This document shows positions 54,750 through 62,636 of a stretch of DNA of 64,000 bases, piece by piece. The DNA comes from an uncultured Clostridium sp. (GTDB taxonomy: Bacteria; Bacillota; Clostridia; Lachnospirales; Lachnospiraceae). Every line of letters begins with the position of its first letter. The stretch's first letter is position 1. The notes beneath the pieces were generated by a model, which saw only the letters and a list, made by a program, of their open reading frames with translations, did no database searches and was not told the DNA's origin. The stretch is taken from positions 27,497 to 91,496 of the forward strand of contig UPYT01000013.1 in NCBI GenBank assembly GCA_900538475.1, given 5' to 3'. The translations under genes and the position numbers were made by a program.

Positions 54750-55193
54750 TTAAAATAATTTTCTCAGTTTCTCTAAAATCTTCTGTCTCCGTTTGTTTAT
54801 CGCCTTCTGTGACAATCCAAGTACCGAAGCTACCTCCCGTTCCGTCCGTTCCTCAAAATAGAGTTCCTGAATCAACCACTGTTCTTCTTTCGAGAGTTCT
54901 AAAAGGAATTTATGTAACTGTTCACACTCTATTTTTTTCAGAATCTGATCCTCAACACTTCTGTTTTCTTCTGGAAATTGCACAGCCATTTCCTGCAGGC
55001 GTTCATAGGAATCCTCTCTGCTAGGAATGGTCATTTTCTCTCCTGTTTTAGGATCTACGATATTTCTTGCTCTTTTTAAGTCATATTCCTGATACTGCAT
55101 TTTTCTTTCACTTGTTCTCAATACAGCGATTACTTCCTCGCTGGCTTCCGGATACATTTTTCTAAAATCCGGTATCTTATACGGTTTTGCCAT
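54750..55193 (-). CDS. Sigma-70 region 4-like regulator
   Basis: The 147-residue protein starts MAKPYKIPDFRKMYPEASEE and ends with a region-4-type helix-turn-helix: LIQELYFEERTEREVASVLG then LSQKAINKRRQKILEKLRKL. Such small sigma-like proteins are common on clostridial integrative elements and prophages. AAGGAGGACAGG precedes the ATG at 55193; the upstream frame is unsupported. A 320-base gap separates it from the LexA-like gene. Confidence 0.78.
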   Translation of the reverse strand: MAKPYKIPDFRKMYPEASEEVIAVLRTSERKMQYQEYDLKRARNIVDPKTGEKMTIPSREDSYERLQEMAVQFPEENRSVEDQILKKIECEQLHKFLLELSKEEQWLIQELYFEERTEREVASVLGLSQKAINKRRQKILEKLRKLF

Positions 55194-55317
55194 GTTCCTG
55201 TCCTCCTTAGTTTTCGTTGGGTGGTGAAAACGAAGGACAAGTGGCGGACTACGACATAGGTTTCTGGCAATCCTCAAGCAAGAGCTTTTCTCCATACGCT
55301 GCTCCTTAGAAAAAAAG

Positions 55318-55346
55318 AAGCCAACGGGAGGATCCCGCTGGCTTTT
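55318..55346 (-). terminator. Terminator downstream of the LexA-like/polymerase operon
   Basis: AAGCCAACGGGA pairs with TCCCGCTGGCTT with one mismatch. On the minus strand it is followed by CTTTTTTTCT. Confidence 0.75.
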
Positions 55347-55468
55347 AACAAATTTGAAATTGGATGCAGCGCACAAAACACTATAAAAAAAGACCCCATA
55401 CATTTCTGTATGAGATCTTCTCGCTCAGCACACTGACCATCCAGTGTACTGACTATAACATGAGAGAA

Positions 55469-55510
55469 GTCGGACTTTCAGTAGGACTATTGTCGGACTT
55501 TAGTCGGACT
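55469..55510. repeat. Four direct repeats of an 8-mer (GTCGGACT)
   Basis: GTCGGACT occurs at 55469, 55492 and 55503 and the variant GTAGGACT at 55481, so steps are 12, 11 and 11 bases. That is close to one helical turn. The array lies just beyond the LexA-like stop codon. It could be a multi-subunit protein-binding site. Confidence 0.65.
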
Positions 55511-55512
55511 AT

Positions 55513-55716
55513 TTAATTGACATGAAGCGTTCTCGGTTTGCTTCCGTCACTTTCAATCAGATGTTCTTCCTTCAATTGCCGAAGATAACCATGCACAGTT
55601 GATGGGGAACGATACCCTAAACCTTTTCCGATATCCCGCACAGTAGGCGGATATCCATACCTTTTTATGTATTGCTCAACAAAATACAAAACTTCCATTT
55701 TCTTTTTGTTGCTCAT
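55513..55716 (-). CDS. LexA-type DNA-binding domain without a protease domain
   Basis: The 67-residue protein is a winged helix of the LexA kind: YIKRYGYPPTVRDIGKGLGY, then RSPSTVHGYLRQLKEEHLIE, ending RTLHVN. In LexA a serine protease domain follows, enabling RecA-stimulated self-cleavage. Here the protein stops after the first domain. It could be a stable repressor or need another protein for removal. GAGAGGTGG precedes the ATG. It is the last gene after a Y-family polymerase and an unknown gene, so control of those SOS-type genes is plausible. Confidence 0.85.
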   Translation of the reverse strand: MSNKKKMEVLYFVEQYIKRYGYPPTVRDIGKGLGYRSPSTVHGYLRQLKEEHLIESDGSKPRTLHVN

Positions 55717-55731
55717 AAAACCACCTCTCCT

Positions 55732-56274
55732 CTATTCATAAAGTAACGGTTCTTCCAAAGCCTGTTTGATTTGAGGAAGAGCACTCCCCCAAAGGGATAA
55801 ACCGAATATTTTAATTGCTTCCTTTTTTCTATCATAATATGTGCTTCTTTCCATCCGAAGCGTTTCCAGTAATTCAGGCTCTGTATATCGGAACCGGCTT
55901 AAATAACACTTAAACACAATGTCAAAATAAAGCTGTGGTGAATATGGAAAATCACGCATTTTAACCATGGCCGAGTCTACCAGTTCCACAAGCCACTTGG
56001 TCTGGAACAGGCTTTTTACTGTTTCTTCAAACTTTTCCCTCTCTACAGTAGGAGCAAAATCATTCAGATATAGAAGCCCCTCCTCCAGTTCTCTGCCATA
56101 ACAATATTCTGTTTCTTCACGAAGCATTGCAGCACGGTCACAGGCCGTCCAGCATACATTTCGATAAATAGATAATAACAATTTTGACCTTTCATATAAA
56201 TTTTGTTCATCCAGATGCTGCATCACACACAGCATCTGAATACTGTTTTTTGCCAATGAGTTTTTCCGTCCCAT
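55732..56274 (-). CDS. Hypothetical protein of the polymerase operon (ArpU-like?)
   Basis: I cannot assign this 180-residue protein with confidence. It is helical, starting MGRKNSLAKNSIQMLCVMQH, and its C-terminal part (FDIVFKCYLSRFRY, LETLRMERSTYYDRKKEAIK) resembles the helix-turn-helix of phage late regulators such as ArpU. AGGAGGGG precedes the ATG. It sits 14 bases after the Y-family polymerase gene and 15 bases before the LexA-like gene, so all three form one operon. Confidence 0.62.
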   Translation of the reverse strand: MGRKNSLAKNSIQMLCVMQHLDEQNLYERSKLLLSIYRNVCWTACDRAAMLREETEYCYGRELEEGLLYLNDFAPTVEREKFEETVKSLFQTKWLVELVDSAMVKMRDFPYSPQLYFDIVFKCYLSRFRYTEPELLETLRMERSTYYDRKKEAIKIFGLSLWGSALPQIKQALEEPLLYE

Positions 56275-56288
56275 AAGCCCCTCCTATC

Positions 56289-57527
56289 TTACCGGTTCAT
56301 AACTCCCGGCATAATCAAACCATGATCTCGGTATTCCGGCATCTTCAGATCCTTCATCAAGGCCGCTGGATAGATAGCCCTTTTTCCAAATCGCCGCCGA
56401 ATTTCCTCAATCGCCAAAAATAATTTTTCTTCTTTCTCAAGCCGGATTGGATCCGAAAACAAACAGATTTGCTCCGGTTCTTTTGCTGATACCAAGTTGA
56501 TTGCACGAACAGTTACCGAACGCACAGGTTCCTTCCAATCATAATTTCTCTGAAATAGTTCTCTCGCCAGTTTAGCAATTTCCAAAGGCACTATCGTCGG
56601 AAGGGAAAGTTGACCTTGATACTGCCTTGTAAATAGTTCCTGACTGCGAATCGCTATCTGAACCCCCTGTGCTTTCAATCCATGAATCCTTAATCGATGT
56701 CCTATGTCCTGGCATAATTCCAGAATAACCTTCCAGACCTCCTCTTCTGTTTTAAGATCTGCTGTACAAGTAATTCCATGCCCCACACTTTTCATCGGAG
56801 ACACAAAGTCCTTCTCCATTACCGGACTATCATCCAGACCATTTGCATATGACCACAGCATCAGCCCAGTTTTACCAAGAAGCTGGTTCACATAATCATG
56901 ATCCATTTCTGCCAGATCTCCTATCGTATAAATTCCAACTTGCTCCAGCTTCTTTGTAGTTGAGCGGCCACAGAATAATAATTCCGATACCCGAAGCGGC
57001 CAAACCTTTTGTTTCCATTCTGATTCTTCAATGCTAGTTATGGCATCCGGCTTCTTCATATCACTTCCCAGTTTTGCAAATATTTTATTGAATGAAATTC
57101 CTATACTAACAGTCAATCCCAGTTCATTCTTCATCCTGCAGCGAATCTGGTCTGCAATTTCTTTTCCAGAACCATAAAGAACCTGACTTGCTGTCACATC
57201 CAGAAAGCACTCGTCCATTCCGTAAGGCTCTACCAGGTCTGTATATTCCTGATAAATCTCTCTTGCCATATTGGAATATTTTAAATACTGTTCATACTGG
57301 GGTGGAACCAAAATCAAATCCGGACAAAGTCGTTTTGCCTCCCAGTTAACCATTCCTGTTTTTATTCCTGCTTGTTTCGCTTTCTCTGATTTTGCAAGAA
57401 CAATTCCATGACGGTTTTCTGTGGACCCGCACACTGCTACTGCTTTTCCCTGTAGCTCTGGGTTCAGCATCATTTCTACAGAAGCATAAAAACAGTTCAT
57501 ATCACTATGAAGGATTGTCCGATTCAT
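56289..57527 (-). CDS. Y-family DNA polymerase (DinB/UmuC-like, mobile-element type)
   Basis: The 412-residue protein copies damaged DNA with low fidelity. It has HSDMNCFYASVEMMLNPEL with the first metal Asp, PYGMDECFLDVTASQVLY with the Asp-Glu pair, and IGISFNKIFAKLGSDMKKPD. The region after 250 is the little-finger domain. The sequence reads GMDECF where chromosomal DinB has SIDEAF, a form seen in mobile-element polymerases such as UvrX/YqjW. The start at 57527 has GAGGG upstream. It lies in an operon with a LexA-like domain gene and faces the XRE gene across an operator-rich region, so damage-inducible expression is likely. Confidence 0.9.
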   Translation of the reverse strand: MNRTILHSDMNCFYASVEMMLNPELQGKAVAVCGSTENRHGIVLAKSEKAKQAGIKTGMVNWEAKRLCPDLILVPPQYEQYLKYSNMAREIYQEYTDLVEPYGMDECFLDVTASQVLYGSGKEIADQIRCRMKNELGLTVSIGISFNKIFAKLGSDMKKPDAITSIEESEWKQKVWPLRVSELLFCGRSTTKKLEQVGIYTIGDLAEMDHDYVNQLLGKTGLMLWSYANGLDDSPVMEKDFVSPMKSVGHGITCTADLKTEEEVWKVILELCQDIGHRLRIHGLKAQGVQIAIRSQELFTRQYQGQLSLPTIVPLEIAKLARELFQRNYDWKEPVRSVTVRAINLVSAKEPEQICLFSDPIRLEKEEKLFLAIEEIRRRFGKRAIYPAALMKDLKMPEYRDHGLIMPGVMNR

Positions 57528-57577
57528 ATTCTGTACCCTCTTCCAATTTTTTCTAGCAAGTATTAGCACACTTATTC

Positions 57578-57606
57578 TTGACAGCTTGCACACTTACCAC
57601 TATAAT
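57578..57606 (+). promoter_or_regulatory. Consensus promoter of the XRE-ImmA operon
   Basis: TTGACA and TATAAT are exactly 17 bases apart, a perfect vegetative promoter reading towards the XRE gene at 57726, with a leader of about 110 bases. Confidence 0.75.
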
Positions 57607-57636
57607 GTGCATATAGTCACTGATACTTGCCAACTC

Positions 57637-57658
57637 TTGCTAATTCAAATATTAGCAA
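57637..57658. promoter_or_regulatory. Operator-like palindrome
   Basis: TTGCTAAT and ATTAGCAA are perfect arms around TCAAAT. The site overlaps the -10 box of the leftward polymerase promoter and lies downstream of the rightward promoter. It is probably bound by the XRE repressor. Half-sites TTAGCAAG recur nearby. Confidence 0.6.
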
Positions 57659-57677
57659 CTACATGCACACTTGTCAA
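57649..57677 (-). promoter_or_regulatory. Promoter of the Y-family polymerase operon
   Basis: On the minus strand TTGACA and TAATAT are 17 bases apart. The -10 box is inside the palindrome at 57637-57658, so a repressor bound there would block it. Confidence 0.65.
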
Positions 57678-57725
57678 TAGCACAGTTAGCAAGTTTACGC
57701 ACACTAAAACGAATGGAGGTCTGAC

Positions 57726-58163
57726 ATGAAATCTTTTGGTGCTAAAGTTAAAGAACAACGCGGAAATCTTGGATTAAGTCAGAAACAATTAGCAGAAAAA
57801 GCCGGAATGGGTATCCGGACAATTACTTCTTATGAATTAGGCGAAAGAAAACCATACCAGGCACAGCTTTATAAACTGGCAAAGGCACTGGAGGTATCAA
57901 CCGAGTATCTGCAGAACGATAACATAGAGGATCCATCTTACGGCTTAGACCGCATGGAATATGTAGAAGATATGAGAAAAAATAGCGGAACCAGGGAGGC
58001 GTTGGATCTACAGAAAATGCTGGCTGAGAACACAGCTCTTTTTGCAGGAGGCACTCTAAGCGAAGAAGCAAAAGATGCTTATTTTCAGGCAGTTGCCGAA
58101 GCATACTATGACTGTAAAAAAGCAGCCAGAAAAACCTTTGGCAAAAAGAAAAATCCACAATAA
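57726..58163 (+). CDS. XRE-family helix-turn-helix repressor
   Basis: The 145-residue protein has an N-terminal helix-turn-helix: AKVKEQRGNLGLSQKQLAEK then AGMGIRTITSYELGERKPYQ. The rest is helical with no protease domain. AATGGAGGTC precedes the ATG. It is followed by an ImmA/IrrE-type protease, the pair typical of ICEBs1-like and phage-like elements. In those systems the protease cuts the repressor to induce the element or an SOS-type response. The facing gene is the Y-family polymerase. Confidence 0.9.
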   Translation: MKSFGAKVKEQRGNLGLSQKQLAEKAGMGIRTITSYELGERKPYQAQLYKLAKALEVSTEYLQNDNIEDPSYGLDRMEYVEDMRKNSGTREALDLQKMLAENTALFAGGTLSEEAKDAYFQAVAEAYYDCKKAARKTFGKKKNPQ

Positions 58164-58201
58164 TCTTCTCCCGTAATATAGTCCGAAAGGAGGGAGCTGT
58201 T

Positions 58202-58723
58202 TTGACTATTCAATCCATATCTGAAGAAGTCAGACGGATCCAGAAAAAATATGGTGAATCGGATCCATTCCGTCTGGCACAGGCAATGAAAATTATCGTG
58301 GTATTAAAACCGATGGGAAGATATAAAGGGTGCTGCAAAGGATTTTATGTTCAGCACCGCAGAATCAAACATATCACAATCAACAGCGATTTACCGGAAG
58401 TGATTCAACGGGTCATACTGGCTCATGAAATTGCTCACTCCGTGCTTCATACAAACATAACAGCTGCGTTTCATGAATTTACACTATTTGACGATACAGA
58501 TCGGCAGGAATATGAAGCAAATCTCTTTGCTGCCGAACTGCTGTTATCCGATGACTGCGTATTAAATGCATTAAACGAAGACCAGTTTTTCTTTCAGGCG
58601 GCCAAAGCTCTTTATGTACCAGCAGAATTACTGGACTTTAAATTTCGTGTCATGAAACGTAAAGGTTATAAACTGGAGTCTCCCATCGTATCACATGGGA
58701 ATTTTCTGAAAACAATTGAATAG
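58202..58723 (+). CDS. ImmA/IrrE-family metallo-endopeptidase
   Basis: The 173-residue protein has the zinc motif LAHEIAHSVLH (HExxH) and a third ligand region, DRQEYEANLFAAELLL. ImmA proteins cleave the neighbouring XRE repressor after DNA damage or signalling. It starts at TTG (58202) with AAAGGAGGG at good spacing; no ATG is near. The gap to the XRE stop is 38 bases, so they are cotranscribed. Confidence 0.92.
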   Translation: MTIQSISEEVRRIQKKYGESDPFRLAQAMKIIVVLKPMGRYKGCCKGFYVQHRRIKHITINSDLPEVIQRVILAHEIAHSVLHTNITAAFHEFTLFDDTDRQEYEANLFAAELLLSDDCVLNALNEDQFFFQAAKALYVPAELLDFKFRVMKRKGYKLESPIVSHGNFLKTIE

Positions 58724-58734
58724 GAGGACTACTG

Positions 58735-59319
58735 ATGAACGAAGATACTATCCGCGATATATACTATGTAGAACATAAATGGAACCCCCATTTTTTCTAT
58801 CTTTCCCCAAAATCATTTTGTCAGGATCTTGAAAAAAATGGCTCCGATCTATACCTTGACTTGTTCCATGCCATGTATCAGGAAGAGTCTGATTATATTT
58901 GTCCATATACGGAAAACGATTTTTCCCTTAGAAAAGAACTTTGCAACAATGGGACAACTATCATCTATCAGCTTATTACTCCATCTCCTGTCCTCTCCCC
59001 TCTTACCCGGTGTGTCTATTTCTGCTGTCAATTAGATAAGCAGCAATATTTTTACTATACCTCTGAGCTAACACATACTGGTGATTATCTGCTATGCGGA
59101 TGGACAAAGGATGAAGCACATCTCATTTTCCATTCAGATGCATCTACACTTGAGGAAGAACTGGAAGAAGTTAAAAAACTTTTTAAGGAGGTAGAACTAT
59201 ATGAGCGGTGTTCAGACAGACTGCAAGGTTTATGTAAACGTAAGAGCAGCCTTCCTTCCAGACGGAAAAATGCTTCCAGAAGAACTTACCTGGGAAGACG
59301 GAACGCCTTATACAATTGA
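58735..59319 (+). CDS. Unknown protein overlapping the next gene
   Basis: The 194-residue frame starts MNEDTIRDIYYVEHKWNPHF with AGGAGG upstream. I do not recognise it. The first 150 residues look like a normal folded protein (SLRKELCNNGTTIIYQL and VYFCCQLDKQQYFYYTSEL). The last 40 residues, basic and rich in Ser and Arg, are encoded in a second frame of the following gene (59201-59482), so that tail may be a read-through extension rather than conserved sequence. The overlap is 119 bases. Confidence 0.6.
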   Translation: MNEDTIRDIYYVEHKWNPHFFYLSPKSFCQDLEKNGSDLYLDLFHAMYQEESDYICPYTENDFSLRKELCNNGTTIIYQLITPSPVLSPLTRCVYFCCQLDKQQYFYYTSELTHTGDYLLCGWTKDEAHLIFHSDASTLEEELEEVKKLFKEVELYERCSDRLQGLCKRKSSLPSRRKNASRRTYLGRRNALYN

Positions 59320-59482
59320 CCGCATTTTGAATGTGAAACCCTCTGTCGCAAGGAAAGCTGGAGGTCAGGGCGACTGTTATACAATTTTGGTAAACGGAAA
59401 GCAAAGCCATCTCTTTTTTGAACGCAGTACAAATTTAACGGGAGCTTATATAGGCCGGTGGTTTGTAGAACGAAAATCTTAA
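59201..59482 (+). CDS. Conserved hypothetical protein of clostridial mobile regions
   Basis: The 93-residue protein reads VNVRAAFLPDGKMLPEELTW, then GTPYTIDRILNVKPSVARKA and ends LTGAYIGRWFVERKS. I recall similar short proteins beside SOS-type and element genes in clostridia, but no function is known. AAGGAGG precedes the ATG at 59201. It overlaps the previous gene by 119 bases in a different frame, and is the better supported of the two in that overlap. A strong terminator follows. Confidence 0.8.
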   Translation: MSGVQTDCKVYVNVRAAFLPDGKMLPEELTWEDGTPYTIDRILNVKPSVARKAGGQGDCYTILVNGKQSHLFFERSTNLTGAYIGRWFVERKS

Positions 59483-59494
59483 CCAAAACCCTTA

Positions 59495-59547
59495 TATAAA
59501 AAAGATAGCTGTCATTTTACGATATAATGTCAACTATCTTTTTTATA
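59495..59547. terminator. Perfect 14-bp bidirectional terminator
   Basis: TATAAAAAAGATAG pairs with CTATCTTTTTTATA across a 25-base loop. It separates the rightward ImmA operon from the leftward immunity-type cluster and coincides with a change to GC-richer sequence. Confidence 0.82.
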
Positions 59548-59562
59548 TGGCATCATTTTATA

Positions 59563-60441
59563 TTAACGCATTCCAGACGCACACTCTCCCATATTAATGT
59601 CCAGCACCCCTCTGGGCGGCTGGATCAGGGCGTCCTCATACTGGCACTTCCACTGAATCTCCCGGCACATCTGGCCATCCGCCACGCCGTCTATGGTTTC
59701 TCCATCCTGAATGGGGTTATCATGCTCCAATATGTACGATGCCACATTGTAGGCGTGATTTACCACCCAGTTGGGGTCCATGTCGTGGAAGTGGTATTGG
59801 AGATCCGGCAAAAACAGGGTGTTCATGCCCACCGTGTCGATGAGCATATCCTCCGTGCCCTCGATATTGAAGAAGCGGACATTGACACCAAAGCGGATGA
59901 ACCGATCTGGACCCTCAATCTGATGGGAGCGCACATCCTCCTCCAGAAACAGCTTGCCGCAGTTCTGAAAATAGAATGCCTCACAGGTGGGGTACAGCTC
60001 CGCCAGAGCCTCCAAGAAGTCCGCGTCCAGGTTGGCCCGCTCCAGCGCCGAAAGCGCCGTAGCCAGCATATCGGTGGCTACCACCTGATATTTACACTCC
60101 CGGAAGATCCGCTCCCGGTCCTCCTGACAGTCCCACATCTGGCTCATCAGGAAGGCATCAAAGCCTTTGCCCTTGAACTTGTCGCATTTCATCACCATCA
60201 GCTGCACCGGGCATTTTCCGTCCTTGAACTCTGCAATATGCTCCTGTGCGGCAAAGCCGGCCATTTTCTTATCATAACAGAAGCACTCTGTTAACCCGAT
60301 GTGTTTCTCCATTACGGCAGTCACTTTTTCTTTATCCGGCATGGGCACCAGTTCTTTGAACAACATCTGAATGAGATAGGGTCCTCCTGGCTGGGGACCT
60401 TTTTTGTCATCCAGATTCTGCTGGAAAACTTTATTGGTCAT
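59563..60441 (-). CDS. DUF4261 family protein
   Basis: The 292-residue protein has the DUF4261 feature FAAQEHIAEFKDGKCPVQLM, then GKGFDAFLMSQMWDCQE, and is acidic and soluble. The family has no proven activity but is often found among immunity and self-protection genes. GGAGGAAAC precedes the ATG. It is the last gene of a leftward run. Its codon use is clearly more GC-rich than in the region to its left, suggesting a separate origin. Confidence 0.82.
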   Translation of the reverse strand: MTNKVFQQNLDDKKGPQPGGPYLIQMLFKELVPMPDKEKVTAVMEKHIGLTECFCYDKKMAGFAAQEHIAEFKDGKCPVQLMVMKCDKFKGKGFDAFLMSQMWDCQEDRERIFRECKYQVVATDMLATALSALERANLDADFLEALAELYPTCEAFYFQNCGKLFLEEDVRSHQIEGPDRFIRFGVNVRFFNIEGTEDMLIDTVGMNTLFLPDLQYHFHDMDPNWVVNHAYNVASYILEHDNPIQDGETIDGVADGQMCREIQWKCQYEDALIQPPRGVLDINMGECASGMR

Positions 60442-60487
60442 TTAGTTTCCTCCTTATAACGGTAGATCATGCGACAATGGACAATCA

Positions 60488-60628
60488 CTACTTTGTGTGT
60501 GGAGTTACTCCAAAGACTAAAAAAAGAACCACACAAAACAGAATCAGTCCGATGAAGTTGCGTTCTATCAGCAGGTTTATAGCCATGAGAAACAGCAGAC
60601 TACAAACCAGAACAATAATACCGTTCAT
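60488..60628 (-). CDS. 46-residue two-helix membrane protein
   Basis: The frame encodes MNGIIVLVCSLLFLMAINLL, then IERNFIGLILFCVVLFLVFG and ends VTPHTK. It is two hydrophobic stretches joined by a short polar turn. Its ATG overlaps the stop of the preceding gene (ATGA), implying coupled translation. It may be an immunity protein acting in the membrane. Function is unknown. Confidence 0.55.
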   Translation of the reverse strand: MNGIIVLVCSLLFLMAINLLIERNFIGLILFCVVLFLVFGVTPHTK

Positions 60629-61500
60629 TCTCTTTCTTCCTCTCTGTTAGCGAACAGCTTCCACCGGAACTCCAGTTCTTTCTGGACAAACTCTTTCGGC
60701 AGGCCCCGGGGATTGGCGATGAGATACCATACCCGAAAGGTGCGTTTCTTCGGATCTGTTTCCTGCTGGTAGAGCTGATAGCCCGCCTCATCCTCCTGTG
60801 TCCACTGTCCTGTCTGCCGCTTGGCCTGCACAAAGGGTTCCACCACCTGATCCAGTTCCACTCTGGTGCGGCTTGAGGCCCAGGCTTGATCCACATCATT
60901 GGCGTGGGAGAGGTGGAACAACATCAAGCCCATCCCGTTCTTTGCCTTATGCTCCGGCGTTCCGCGCAATTCCGTCTGACGGCGGTACTCCTCCAGCTGT
61001 TCCGCTGTTCCGTACCGTTCCACCATCTGTTCCCGCACATGGATGCACCAGTTGTAATCCTCCGGCTGGGTAAAGGGGGCACAGACCTTCTGGAACGCTG
61101 CTGTCGGGTCTGCTTCAAAGCAGTCGATAAAATCAAGGTAGTGGGCTTTGATCAGGGGCAGGAGGGTGTCCAGCAACCCAGTGTTCAGCCGCAGGTCCTC
61201 TGTCAGCATCCGAAAGAATGAACCGCCGGTTGTCGGTTCAATTCTGAAAGAGTAGAGGTAATCATCTCCCTGCCTAATGATACAGCTGAAGCCAACCTCC
61301 ACATTTCCATGGCCGATTTCGTAGTCTATGTAGTTGTAGCGACTCCGGTCAAACCAGATCTGATAGGTCAGCCCGTTTTTCATTTTCTTTTTGAAGTCGC
61401 CTTTTTTCAGCCGCTTCCAGCCCTTTTCCTCCAGGCTCAGGCCATTCCACAGGTAGTCCTGAAACTCCTGAAATATATCTACCGGGTGTTTTTGCTCCAT
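60625..61500 (-). CDS. DUF4304-like protein in the immunity-type cluster
   Basis: The 291-residue protein begins MEQKHPVDIFQEFQDYLWNG and has KGWKRLKKGDFKKKMKNGLT and QIWFDRSRYNYIDYEIGHGN. This resembles the start of DUF4304 domains, which occur in polymorphic-toxin immunity proteins, but the match is by eye. It is soluble. The ATG at 61500 is 8 bases after AGGAGG and is chosen over the GTG at 61509. It overlaps the tiny membrane gene that follows. Confidence 0.65.
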   Translation of the reverse strand: MEQKHPVDIFQEFQDYLWNGLSLEEKGWKRLKKGDFKKKMKNGLTYQIWFDRSRYNYIDYEIGHGNVEVGFSCIIRQGDDYLYSFRIEPTTGGSFFRMLTEDLRLNTGLLDTLLPLIKAHYLDFIDCFEADPTAAFQKVCAPFTQPEDYNWCIHVREQMVERYGTAEQLEEYRRQTELRGTPEHKAKNGMGLMLFHLSHANDVDQAWASSRTRVELDQVVEPFVQAKRQTGQWTQEDEAGYQLYQQETDPKKRTFRVWYLIANPRGLPKEFVQKELEFRWKLFANREEERE

Positions 61501-61526
61501 GGTCTCCACCTCCTGACGAATCCTCT

Positions 61527-62306
61527 TTAATAGTCAAGCAGGATGGGCACCTGCTGTTCCTCAGAAAACCGCATGGCCCGCCAGAACATGGAGAAGGCGA
61601 ACTTGGCCAGGGATTGGGTGTCATACTGGGTGTGTTCTGGGATGTCTGCCTTGCTGTACTGTGCATCTGAGTCTACGGTTCCGTCTACCGGGTATCCCTC
61701 CGTGTCTGCCCAGCCAAGGATGGTATCCTCATCGGCCTGCCATGCCAGCTGGTTCAGCTTCTCCAGCTCCTTCCGCAGTCCGCTCAGGGTGGCGATCATC
61801 GCCTGATCATCGGTGGGCAGAGGGCCTTGGAACAGAAAGCTGTCGGTGAGGGGAAGCCACCAAGTCGCGCCCCGAAACAGGGACCACACCCGCTCCTCGT
61901 CTGATGCAAGGCGGGCAATAAGGGGATGCTCCCCGAAGCTCCAGTCCTTCTCCACGGTGGGAGGCACCGGTTCCTCGTATGTACGACAGGCAGCTACCAG
62001 CAGCATAGCGCCAAAGGCATCCCAATCCGGCTTATCGGTGTAATAGGACCGCTCGTTGTCCTCCGGCCATGGAGTGTAGGGCGGCTGGTTCGGCTGGGAA
62101 ATGGCGGCCAGGATCTGATCCCGCCAGTCCTCCACTGCCGCCTGGACCTCAGCCGGGGACAGTTCCTCCTCGTTGTCAGCAGGTTCTCCATCCGGTGTAA
62201 TCCGGTTGAAGGTATATCCGTTTTCCTCCGCCCACTGCTGAACAACGGTTTTCCAGTTGTGAGAATAATACCGGGTCAGCGTCCCGGCGTAGATGTCAAG
62301 TCCCAT
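61527..62306 (-). CDS. Hypothetical protein of the immunity-type cluster
   Basis: The 259-residue protein starts MGLDIYAGTLTRYYSHNWKT and is rich in Trp and acidic residues. I recall similar 'GLDIYAGTLTRYY' proteins adjacent to toxin-immunity genes, though no mechanism is known. AAGGAG precedes the ATG at good spacing. It lies between the DUF4304-like and barstar-like genes, 18-24 bases from each, so all are in one operon. Confidence 0.7.
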   Translation of the reverse strand: MGLDIYAGTLTRYYSHNWKTVVQQWAEENGYTFNRITPDGEPADNEEELSPAEVQAAVEDWRDQILAAISQPNQPPYTPWPEDNERSYYTDKPDWDAFGAMLLVAACRTYEEPVPPTVEKDWSFGEHPLIARLASDEERVWSLFRGATWWLPLTDSFLFQGPLPTDDQAMIATLSGLRKELEKLNQLAWQADEDTILGWADTEGYPVDGTVDSDAQYSKADIPEHTQYDTQSLAKFAFSMFWRAMRFSEEQQVPILLDY

Positions 62307-62330
62307 AAGTTTTTCTCCTTTTCTGTTATG

Positions 62331-62636
62331 TCAAAGCCGTTCCAGGGTACAGTCGTGCCCGGAATGATCCGTATCCAAAATGATTTCTGTAATGGTGTCC
62401 ATAGTCTCTTTTCCGAGATCGCGGACGCTTTTTTCATAGGCCAGCCACTTGATGCGGAGGGGCTGGCCATACTCATGCCGCCCAAAACCGCCTCGGAGAA
62501 TGTCATTGAAGGCGTCCAGGTTTCGACCAATCTTCCAGTCTAAGCCGCAGGTAAACACCTGCTCCACCTCGTCATAAAAACCGGCCATGTTAGAAAAGCG
62601 GCGACCGTCAATGATAAACACCTCTCTCATGTCCAT
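62331..62636 (-). CDS. Barstar-like RNase inhibitor
   Basis: The 101-residue protein has the barstar fold's sequence: VFIIDGRRFSNMAGFYDEVE, then FTCGLDWKIGRNLDAFNDIL, then RGGFGRHEYG. Barstar binds barnase-type RNases and blocks their active site. It would protect the cell from a ribonuclease toxin made by itself or neighbours. AAAGGAG precedes the ATG. It overlaps the end of the preceding gene by 10 bases. Confidence 0.88.
   Translation of the reverse strand: MDMREVFIIDGRRFSNMAGFYDEVEQVFTCGLDWKIGRNLDAFNDILRGGFGRHEYGQPLRIKWLAYEKSVRDLGKETMDTITEIILDTDHSGHDCTLERL

Noticed and set aside
59527..60294. A 255-codon plus-strand frame opposite the DUF4261 gene
   Set aside because: It is antisense to a recognised protein, starts within the terminator region and has no convincing ribosome site.
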